Part shown: one piece after another, positions 15,001-25,800 of the stretch
Numbering within the stretch: the stretch's first letter is position 1
How the letters are laid out: every line of letters starts with the position of its first letter
DNA from: Rhynochetos jubatus
Lineage: Eukaryota > Chordata > Aves > Eurypygiformes > Rhynochetidae
Length of the DNA stretch: 64,000 bases
NCBI GenBank assembly: GCA_027574665.1
Contig: CM050659.1
Location: 18,453,001 to 18,517,000 of the forward strand
Reading direction: 5' to 3'
Program-made: the position numbers and the translations under genes
Notes under the pieces: model-generated
Databases searched by the model: none
Seen by the model: only the letters and a program-made list of their open reading frames with translations
Told to the model about the DNA's origin: nothing

Positions 15001-17006
15001 CTGCATGTCTGTGGCAGTTGAAGTGATGGTTGTGTTTGTTAATGACAGCTTAATCCTAGCAAAGATGCGTGTCCTGGACACCTCCACACAATGGTCACTG
15101 TCTTCAGAGAAAGTTTTACTGGTGTAGGATGATAGGAAGCGTTCACCCATCATAAATTAGCTCAGGCCCTTGGATGAATGCCATTGAACAACTTCCAGCC
15201 AGGGCACACTGGAGTGTTCCGTCTTTACTACTCCCTTGTAATAAAAAAATCACAACAGATTTATCTAGAGTATTACTGTTTCAAACCTCACTGCAAGGGT
15301 ATCTATCCAACATCAATTCATCCTTTTTTTTTTTTATATAAAAAGTGTCATTTTGTCTTTATAGTATACACAAGGCAGATCTAATGACTGCTGAAAACAA
15401 CGTAAGCAATAAATTGTTTCCAGTAGTACAAATGAAAAATTTGGAAAACGCCACATCTTCCTTTCTGACATATCTGTGCCAATCCCATGGATCCCAATGG
15501 ATGTAAACCCCTTGGATCAGGAGCCACAATTTGGCCTTATCTGTCCAAGTGCCTATAAAAAAATACACTGTTCTCTGCTTCACGGATGTACATCTGGATT
15601 AACCACACAAAAGGCAAAACAACTGTGGATTTTCACCAGCCGAACAACAGATCCCAGCCTCAAGTCTCTGAAGTACAACATTTCACCATTATCCCTGAGA
15701 GAAGCAGGGATATTAACAACGTACCAAATTAGCATCAAAGCATTAGCGGTAAGACACTTAAGGTATTTAGGGAACTACTTCTAAACCTAAATGTCAGACA
15801 ATTTGTCTCTAATATTCCCTGCAGATTAGTACAAAATGATTGTAATGGATGCAAATCCTGCCTCCTTTCATACAGGCATGTGTGGCTAAAAGAGCGGTGG
15901 GGCTGTATCCCTTGTGCTGCAGGGGATGGCAGGTCCTAAATAACAATATACTCTGGGTTCTCTTCATCCCCCAGTGAAAATTGCTCTTTCACATATTTTT
16001 GTGCAGGGACACGAAGATTTTGGTATTACAGCCTGCACTGCTGGGAGGAAATGATTTTCCAGCACCGAGTCTGGGATCATTTACACAGCGAGCCTAACCT
16101 CATGAAGGGAGGGGAACAGTGTGTGGGGTTTGTTCTGCCGTGGGAAGAAAGGGGGGTCTCCCAGCTTATCTGTGGGAGGAGGTGGGTGCAGTGGGGGGCC
16201 CTGGATGGCTGGAAGAACATGTGGAGGAGACAACAGTGCGTGTACCAGCCTGCTCCTGCAGACAGCAACAGTGCACGGAGGACACGGCTGTGAGATGAAG
16301 CTGCAGCACGGGGAGAACTGGGGATGGAGGGGGTCAAGTTATTGCTGGTGTTGGGGTGGAGGGGACACTAACCACATGCCTGCCCTGCCTTTCATCCCAC
16401 CTCCCCTCTGCTCTGCCATTCAGTGCACACAGACCTAGATCCCCGAGATGGGGGTTGGGGTTATCCCACCCAGACAGAGTAAGGCAAGAGGATGCGCTTT
16501 GAGGCAAGACTGCCACCCATCCCACACTCCAACCTTGCACAGGAAAGAGCAACCGAGTCTCTATGGACAGCTTCCAGCCTCCTCTCTGTAGGGCACAATT
16601 TAGCTACTGGGATGGGGCACCATAAGCCACTACACTCCACTTAACGTACTACTACTTTTAATAATATTTACAGACTACATTACAGCAGCGATAGTTACAG
16701 ACTGACAGGAAAAGGAGTTGTACCTTGAAAAGTTGGATTCAACAGAAAAAAAATTGGTAATGCTGACAGTTATTGTGTTTCCCAACCAGAAGAAATAGTG
16801 TACATATAGGTAATAACATCTCCTACCATGCTGTTCTTTATAGCCCTCTGGTTTCATATGCTTATGATTTTGTACTGAGTGATCCGTCAGGTGAAGGAAA
16901 AGCTGAGGTATTAATTATCTTAGAGCTTTTTAATTTTGGAAGACAGGAAGGGGGAGGGATCTATGCCAAAAACATCAGGCATTCCTACAGAATGGGTGAA
17001 GAGAAT

Positions 17007-17025
17007 GGGGCGGGGGGGGGGGGGG
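17007..17025 (+). repeat. G-rich homopolymer (G4-C-G14)
   Basis: Four G residues, one C, then fourteen uninterrupted G residues on the plus strand. A run this long can supply four adjacent G-tracts and so meets the usual sequence rule for a G-quadruplex. It is also a typical site of length error in sequencing, so the exact count may be unreliable. Confidence 0.85.
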
Positions 17026-20000
17026 AAGATGTTTCCTTCCTTTCATCCCCCTTCTTTTCACCCTAAGAGAAGGGACATCCAGTTTGATGGCCAATAGTTT
17101 CTACACAAGACATTCCCAGGAAAATCCTCCAGAGTCTAGCCAGGCTACAGGCTTTCAGAAGACTCGGTCTGAACATATTCTGCAGCAACTCGGGCATCAG
17201 CTGCAGAAGCCCAGTACACTTCTGGGCCCACATCTCACTCCTGCTGGGCTCTAAGAACTCCTTGCAAATGTGTGTTTCGGCTGCCACCACATTTCATACA
17301 GAGAGACAAGAGTTCCAAATCTCAACAGAAAAAGAAGGGAGAAAAAATGTATACAAAATACACCTGCAGCCCTATCTCGTCCTTGTTCTCTAAGGCTTAA
17401 TTTTATCCCCCTCAACATCCCTTCTTGGTCTCAGCTTCGTCCTTCCCCCAGTTCAGCCTCGTTACTCACTCAGGGCCCATTTGGGTCAGGTCACATCCGA
17501 TTCCTCAAGGTTTGCTGAGCAGAGGGAGCAGAAGCAGCACAGGGAGAGAGGGTTACTGCCCTCAGAGGGGGGCAAAGCTCTGGATTTGGCCCAGCTCACA
17601 GAGACCCACATCATCTGAAAGCCCCTGATAAGCCCTAGGCTGGAGCATACCTGGTGGGAGCTGAGAGAAAGAAAGGCAGAAGGGTAGCATGTAGCTACCC
17701 ATGTCTAAGATACCTGTTTTTCATATGTACCTGTTACCTTCCTGAGGAGATCACCACCCTAATCAACAAAGCAGGGATTTAATCAGCAAATCAGTGATCA
17801 TAGACACTGCTAGATTGTCTCGAATAGACAGTTTTGGTATGAAATTGATGTCTCGGAAAGATTTTGCAGATATTTCATTAAAAATAAATAATAATGATTA
17901 AAAAAATAAGTAGAGTCTCAATGAAAATTAAGACTGTGGACAGTAAGGCAGTATCTTAAAAATGTCAGCAAATGTATGGATTTTCACTTTCCAAATGGCT
18001 CCTTCCAGCCAGTGCTTCAAACAAAAAGACCTTTGGGCCTTTTTTTAACTATTTTTATTCTATTCCCATACCTGTCAGCAGACATAACTTTGTATATTCC
18101 CTCACACTTGTTTTACAGTAGCTCTATTGATCTACTTAATAACTAGTCCCAAGGAATTGCAGTTAGTTCTTCTAGAAACAAAAGCTTCCTGACCAGGTCA
18201 GCTATTAGGAAAAATGAGAATCCTCATAAACTGTGTGTTTTCTTTCCTCAGCATCTTTTGAAGCAGAGAAACTACCATGACAAAAGTGAGTTAAACCCCC
18301 CGGCATTTTCCCTGGTCAGTAAATGAATTAACACAGACATTTCTTGTTTTGTTTTTTAAGACTCCTGCTACATTTCTTAAGTAAATGCCTCAAAACAAAA
18401 CCAGTACATAGGTGAAAAGCAAATGATACATAAATGATATATTTAATTAATACAGACACAAACATGCAAGTATTCATTCCCGGCTCAGTTAACTCATTCA
18501 TAAGGCAACAACTAACTTAATCATTGCGGTCACTGTGATATGTGGTACAGAATTAACAGGCTTAGCTTTTAGTTTGATATTGTATTTTTAGCTTTTTTGA
18601 TACTTTGGGGAACACACAAGTGTAAAATACCAGCCGTGGTGCAAGCCAGCTGACTTCAGGAGCTGCTTATACATAGACTAGCTAGACATAGCTCCTACAA
18701 GATCCTTACTGATCCTCGTCCAGCAAAGAATCAGCAGAGCACAACTGTGCTTCCTTTCTTCCGCAGATGCTTTTGCCTCTGCCATGCTGTTTTCACACCA
18801 GCTGAGGGCTGGCAATGCCATAACTCACACCTACCTATGTATCAGCCACATTTTGGCTCCTCGATGCTACCAGAATCGTGCAAAGGAGCTAGTTCAGAGA
18901 AGAAACCTGCTCTGTAATCATGCAATGAAAACAAAGGATCAGTTCTCTTTCTTCCCATATTCTCAAAGTACTAAGAGTGAACAAAGTTAAATGGAAAAGA
19001 ATTCAAGAAATAAATTAAGAAATCAGCAGTGACGTACCAAGATGTCGTCTTCCGACCTACAGCACAGCATGTTCCACTTACTGTCAGAACAGCTGTACGT
19101 GGAAATAGGCAATGGAACTTTAAAACATACTGCACCACAGCCTCAAGACTTCTGACTGGGGCTTTGACCTTTACTTTGCTAAATCATGTAAAGAATTCTC
19201 TAACCTCAGGGATTTGGCATGAGCAATCCATATACAAGCTTTGGTTTAGATGGTCAATCAGAGCAACAGCAAGTTCCCGCTCTTAAAAAAAGGGGTCTGG
19301 GAACAACTACTTTGAATCACACGGGCATTACCTTTAACAAATTCACATTCAGAGCTGTACATAGGAGACAGTCACATTTCACAGTTTGTAAGAGTACAGA
19401 GCTGTGGCACAAAACTCTTCCCATGCAATCTTGAGGGCCTCCTGCTAAAGCCACACCCTCTCCTGGGCAGAAGACCTATATGTATTTTGGCTCATACTAT
19501 TAAATTTGATGTTAATGTCACGAAGACAACTAAGGGATTTCCACCCCCCCGAAGAACACGTTAAAAGATTAATGTCACATATTTGCAAAACCACATACTA
19601 TATCGTATAAATATTATATGTTAAAATCAAGATACAGTAAGATTAAATGTGCTGCATTTTATGCAATCAAGAACTATTCCTACACTGACTCCAACGCAAA
19701 AAGCTAAAAACCAAATTTAAATGGTTCTTTTAGTTTTGTTTTACAAAAAGAAAGAAGCAAATGAACAGTAAAAAAAAAGTGTCATTATTTTCTAGTTGGG
19801 CTCAGAGATGAAGTGATTATCTGACCTGGTAAAGCATCTCAGACAGTGAAATTGTTTTGGACTGTTTCTCTAGTCCTCTGGGATGCTCTTCTGTCCTCCT
19901 GTCAACCCTCCCCTCTCTGGCTCTGTTTCTCCAGCACAAGCAAATACAGAAAACAAGAAAGAAGCAAATTCCATTTCTGCTTCTCTCTAACCTTGACGGG

Positions 20001-20883
20001 GTTGGTTTTGATCTCTGTCACATTCCAAAAGAAAAAGGAAAAAGCAAAAAGTACATTCATGCTCCTTAAGAAGAACAAGGCAGGCTCTGGGCCATGTTTG
20101 AAGCCTGAAGGAACTCTTTTATCCACTGTCAATAAGAATTGTGCATACCTACTTCCATTTGTATCTTCTTACAAAAGTTGAAAGCCAAAAGGTGAATACT
20201 GAAGTCTGCAATCAGGTCAAATAAGTTACTGAATAGTTAGGCCACTGTGTAGAGTCGTAGGAAGATTCTGCACTGCACTGTGCTACTCATTGCAGATAAA
20301 GGCAGTAAATAATTATTAATCTGTGCTTATAGAGCAAAGACAGCTATTTCTTTAAAGATTAGTTCTCCAACAGAAATCTAAAATAATCTCTGCAGAGCAA
20401 GCAGATGGATTAAACTCCATTTCTTTTGTAGTTAGTGGCACACTCATACTTGCACAACCCCAAAAAAGCAGGCGTGATACTGGGCGATTTGAGTCCAGGG
20501 CCTAAAGGCCCTGTAAACCACAGAAACTTCGCTTTGATTTTTTAATAACATACTGAAGAACGTCACTTGTTCAAAACTCCTGGGAGCGTAACAAGATTTC
20601 AAACAACTATTCCAGCAGATGACCTTACGTACAACTTTCTCCTCCGTTACTTTGCCGCCACCAAATGATGCGCTTCCCCGCAAAGCTCTGGTGCGGAGTG
20701 AAGGTCTGCAGCGTACCGCAGGGGTCTGCGCAGCCCCCCAGCCAAAGCTGCAGGTGGCCTCTGCAAGATGAAGCTGCTCCCTGAGAAGCTTCTACATCTA
20801 TTTGCCATTTAAAATCAAAAGGGAAATCAATGAACTCCATTGTATGTTAAAGAAACAAGTTCAGGTTCTTTCGTAAGCATTAA

Positions 20884-20899
20884 TTTTTTTTTTTTTTTT
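20884..20899 (+). repeat. Poly-T run (T16)
   Basis: Sixteen uninterrupted T residues on the plus strand, followed by AAACACAG. Read on the minus strand this is an A run, but the minus-strand sequence before it (higher coordinates are downstream in plus sense) shows no recognisable retroposed transcript. I treat it as a simple homopolymer. Confidence 0.85.
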
Positions 20900-22632
20900 A
20901 AACACAGAATATGAATATGGTTTAGTGGCAATAACCAAACCCATTAACATATCAGAAAAAAGCACCATATGTAAATTCCCTGATCTTAAGGGACAACTAA
21001 TGGATTACATTCCATCATATAAAGATGCAATATTTATATTTCCCTCTAGAGATACTCCAAAATCCTATTACTGAGCCATATTTCCAAGGACAGGAGGGGG
21101 TTGGTTTGTTTTAATTTTTTTTAATCAAACTTCTTTTTAATCAGTCAGAACAAAAAGATATCATGCAGAAAAAAGAAGAAATTCAGAGCAAAAGCAACAG
21201 AGTCCTGATGGAACAGGAAAACTTGGAAGAGAAAATGAAGATAGAATAAAAACACAGGAAACAAAGATGTGTACTCTTTGAGTGCCTTTATTACGCAGAT
21301 GTATGCAGAGACAGTTTTCCCTCTAAGGAAATCATTAGAAAGTTGACTTGTAAGAAGCTGGACCAGGAGACTGAATTCAGCCTTTTGGGCTGATCCAAAC
21401 TTCAATGACTGTTTTGCTGTTAATTCAGGTGGGATTTTGACTACGGCTTCAGACCCATTTTATGTTTTCCCCATTTAGGGCCTATTTCTCCTCAGCTTTA
21501 GACATGCGAGTTCTGTGGAAGGGAACCTGAATATGGACAAATTCTGCAGACAGGCCGATGTATCTGGCACTGGCTGCTTCCCAGATCCAGTGCTGTCTTC
21601 CCTGCGCAAGCCCTTACTGACTCGTGGGTCAACTCAGCCATATGAGAGAAAGCTAATCTGTAAGACCAGCTAAAGTCACAAATTATTCATACCCTCACAG
21701 TGATTCCACAGCCACATTCAAGAATTCCACCCCATTTTAAATACTCCACAGTATCTTAAGTGCTTCACTGAAATCGTTCAGCACCCGGTTTAAGAACAAG
21801 CATGTGCCTTTATACTCAGCTCAAGTAGGACCCTGTAGGGTTTCACAAAAACAAACAGCTTCACCACAATTTTATCATCAGCCCACTTAAAATGTTTCCT
21901 TCTGACCCTGCTTGCCTTTAAACTCCATTCCATCACTGAATCCCAGCCAGCTTTGGTGTAAAAAAGGAAGAGTGTCAAGCTCAAGAAGGAAAATGCCACA
22001 GCTTCAGCACAGAATGAATAATCCACACCTGCGACACATCTCTTGTAATTTAAGCTCATGGCACTACAGTCCTCAACAGCAACTCTAATTCTGCCTGTCA
22101 AAATTAGAAATCTATTTTCAAGCCACTGACAGAACAACTCTGGAACTTCAAAGCCAAGCAGTTCTTTCAGCACCAAGATGCCCCACGGTTCCCCAAAGTT
22201 AGCAGAATGCTGTTAACGTTACAGTTTCTCAACATGAGAGAAAATACAGGCTGGCAGCTGAGATTCAGAGACGTGCATTCACAGGAAAATATAGAACAGG
22301 AGTGAGAAAAGCATACAAGCATTTTAGTCAAAACCCCTTTCTGGTAAGTATTCAGAACAACCTGAAAATGCACTGTTTTACATTAACTTTTAAAGGAATC
22401 AGCACTTCTTTTATGAGAATGTTTGTGTTAGGGTGAATATCAACTGATCAATACAGCACCAATGTAGACATATATTACTCTATCAATCATATGCTAAAAA
22501 GAGCAGCAGCGCTTTATATTTAATACCCAGTGTAACCAATTAGTACTGCCATCCCCTTATGTTACACAAGTTCATTCCCTTAAATTGCCATGGCAGTAAA
22601 TTCTACCGTTATAAATGAGAAGCTGCAAATTG

Positions 22633-22640
22633 ATTTGCAT
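22633..22640 (+). promoter_or_regulatory. Octamer (POU-factor) motif near the candidate exon
   Basis: The bases ATTTGCAT match the POU/octamer binding consensus exactly. The motif lies about 100 bases from the candidate exon, inside a segment (about 22500-22640) with several TAAT-type homeodomain cores. An eight-base match occurs by chance about once per 30 kb per strand pair, so this alone is weak evidence of regulation. Confidence 0.2.
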
Positions 22641-22740
22641 GTAATAACTGTACCACTAAACCTTTCTTACCACTTTCAATTTTTCCCATCTGCTACCAGA
22701 GTGGAAGTTTAGGATCTATTATTCCCAGAAGGGGACTTAC

Positions 22741-22815
22741 CCAGCTGGACATCTATAACAGTTGGCTGGTTCTCCATGGGGAACAATGGCTTTGGAGGTT
22801 TGTCTGTGAGTAAAG
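22741..22815 (-). CDS. Candidate internal coding exon, gene not identified
   Basis: On the minus strand a long pyrimidine tract ending in cttttctag is followed by a 75-base open segment and then by a strong donor (ctgg|gtaagt; the gtaagt lies at 22735-22740). A second acceptor, ctcacag, lies 12 bases inside, so the exon is 75 bases (22741-22815) or 63 bases (22741-22803). In the open frame both versions start and end in phase 1, so the exon could be skipped or trimmed without a frame change. The peptide reads approximately TDKPPKPLFPMENQ then PTVIDVQLG: proline-rich with a KPPKPL core, the kind of sequence found in linkers and SH3-ligand regions. I do not recognise the parent protein. Upstream and downstream exons are not visible in the window. 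This is the best coding candidate seen, but it rests on splice signals and codon sense alone and could be a chance match. Confidence 0.42.
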
Positions 22816-25800
22816 CTAGAAAAGAAAATGAGAAAATGTAATGGAAAAACTGAGACCAATGACTGCAAAAGAAAAGCTCTGTCATGTAAGCAATCAAATG
22901 TTTGTACACTTGATGGCATGTAAACATTTATAATGCAATGTGGCTGTTACACTGCCAATACGTTACTGCTTTCCTAGCGCCTGTGGTGGCCCACTGGCTC
23001 AACAGGAACGAGCTCTTGCAAGAATTACATTTTTAATACAAAGCAGCAAACCAAAATTCATTTCTCACTTTTAATCTACATGTAACAGGCAGATCAGTCA
23101 CTGTACATCCTCACCTTGCAAAGCTCACACACTTGATCTGAAACGCCAACCAAATCTATTCCAGTGTGACCAGTCCCAACACGCCTTTATGCTTGCCCAA
23201 AACATTACTGATGTGCTCAAAGACAGCTTGCGCACAATTTTGGCTGATGAACCCCAGCAGCCTCACACCTAGCTCACCCTCCCAGCCTACCCGCTGGGGC
23301 ACTTGGACCCTCTCCTCAAAGCCTGAGTGGGGACCCTGCCTTCTGCTCTACAGACTATCTCCATCGGAGAGCAGGAAACACCACCCAGGCTGGTCCTCCC
23401 CGGCGGCTGCTCCAGCCCCTGTGACAGATGGTCACAGACAGTACTGCTGCTGAAAAGCACAGCTACGGACACAGGCGTCACGGCCGGCTTGAGAGCTCAG
23501 TGCCAGGCTGTGCAAATAGCTTCTGTGGGTTGGGGCTAGCTTGAGATACATGACTGAGTATTCCTGGAGACGGGGAGAAGAGGTTTTAACCAAACACAGT
23601 ATCTGACACCACATGAAATTAAACGTTTCAAAATTATTCCAAAACTTTTCCAATTAAAAGTCATCCCCTGAAATTACTTGATCTGCATTTTTAAAATGAA
23701 TTTGCATTTCCAATAAAAGACTAAGGCAAAAATTACCCTGACCTCCTCAGAAGCCTCAGCACTTAGTGATTTGATAGCAACCAAGTCTGGCCAGCGGTTT
23801 GGTACCTCGAGCTGGAAGCTGCCCGTGGCTGGGGCAGCAGGTCTCCCTGAACCAGGCAGAGGGAGTGTGAGCTCTGCGAGCTCCTGGCCTATGCTCCCAG
23901 CTCAGCCTGAACCACTGGCATACTGTGAGGACATCTCTACCATAGTCTGCCTCAGCATGAGTCAGTGGCTCAACACACCTTCCCCAGGGCTTTACAAGAA
24001 GCTGGCTGAGTGCTGAAGCAGAGGTACAGCAGCCACACGTTTCACTCTTGGGGCTCTGATATCCAGCTATCCAATGGCAGCTGCATAAAACTGGAAGTAG
24101 CAGAGTTACTCTGCTACCAAGAAAGAAAAAAACCACAAACAACACCCAATTGTCAACCTCTGTCCACATCTACAGACAAACCGTATTAAAGAAATACCCG
24201 TTCGGTTCTGCTTTACAGTTGAGGCTATTTTTTAAACCCCGTAAGCGATTATCAGCACAATCCATCTCCCCAGTTCCATTTAAATGAAACTGGGGGTTCC
24301 TTCCACGATGCTACAGCCATGCTTTGCTTATCACAAAATAGGCATTTCAGTAACAAGTCAGTAGCCAACGTTTCAGATCAAAATCACGCGTGTTTGTAAG
24401 AACTCCTTGTAAAGTTTACCAACAAGGACAACACAGGAATCGCTGAAGTGATTTAAACAGCATGTTATTAAGCCTAAAACCACAAACAGGGCTCAGAATG
24501 AAAGATAAATAGGAAATTCTGTTAATGAGAATTCAGCAGTTCAAAACCGCTCATCCAATGCAAAGTCACAAGACTGACCCAGAAGCAACATCAAGGCTAC
24601 CTGTACAGTCACGTTATTTGGGGATTAGCCTGTGAGTAGAAAACAAATAATTAATTTGCTGTGCTAAAGCACCTAAGTCATCTGAATGTCATCAGAGAGC
24701 AAGATGAAAGTACTGCCAAGCCTACATGCGTAAGTGTGGTCTAATTACTGGCTTCTTAAGGAATTTCAATCCTAACCACAGCTCAAATCTTCTAAGTAGG
24801 AGCTTTGGGCCTCAAGCCCAAAGAACTTCAGAACACATTCCACTGATGATTTTTTTAAGCAGTGGGTGCTTTCAAATTGCTAAAAGCTTCTGTGATGCTC
24901 CTCCTCATAAAATCCCATTGCATCCAAGGGGACATGGATAACTTTCTCCAGCTTCTCCACAAACCCCACCCTAATTTAAACAGTAAGTTTCTCACCTGTA
25001 GGTCACACCTGCTTCGAGCAAAGCTAACTCCTAGCACTCCAGGAAAGAAGTGCATTCTCGAGGGAGTTCCAATACACTGATGGCCAGAACTTTTGGTAAG
25101 GGGGAACATGACAATGACAGTACATTTTCAGCACTGGCATTGTTCTGTTCAACACATTTAAGAGCTCTGCTTCTCCTACACTCTAACGCCTCACATGAAA
25201 AAACCCTGTCAGTAAATAGTAAGTTAGCAAGAGCCACTAAACTAGAATTACGTTATGTGAACTGTAACCCACTACCAGCTGTATGAAGAGGTCCTTCTTA
25301 GGTACCACTTGCCATTTTCCCTCGACTCATCACAGAAAATCAGAGGTAGTGTTGTCTGGCCCTGGCATCTGTTGAGGAGGAACCTCATCACTGGAGTCAC
25401 AACCTGACAATATTGCTTTTCTGCAATTTTGGTTTCTTTATTGCTTTTTATACTGCTTAGGCAGACTTCCTCAGAACACACGCTGGAAGGGGAGAGGAAA
25501 AAGTACTACAAAAGGTTTTAAAAATTTAACAATGTTCTTAACTGCCTCTGCGCAACTGAGGTAACTTCCTAAAAGAACAAAAATCCCTAGAAAACGCATT
25601 CTGGCCTAGGAAGAGCACACTGCAGACTTCTGAGGAAGGCAGCATCTTGGCCTGTACCTACACGCCCCAGTACCCCAGCTGCTCAGCACAGAGAATGCCT
25701 ACTGCTAGAAACACGCAGCTATTTACCGCAGCTTCCACGCAGTCCTGCTGCAAAACGTGCCGAAGGGCGTGGAAAGGGCACGGCGGCTGCAAAGCGGTTT

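Larger units (their letters stand above)
12001..22740. other. Non-coding DNA, no gene recognised
   Basis: Reading frames are short and without protein signatures. Simple repeats include the G14 run at 17012-17025 and a T16 run at 20884-20899. The segment at about 16040-16560 is noticeably more G-rich than its surroundings and keeps several frames open by chance. The last 250 bases, at about 22500-22740, lie just downstream (minus-strand sense) of the candidate exon and contain an octamer motif at 22633-22640. Confidence 0.55.

Noticed and set aside
21790-22176. Open frame of 128 codons on the same strand as the candidate exon
   Set aside because: I considered it as a downstream exon, but it has no convincing splice boundaries and no recognisable motif.
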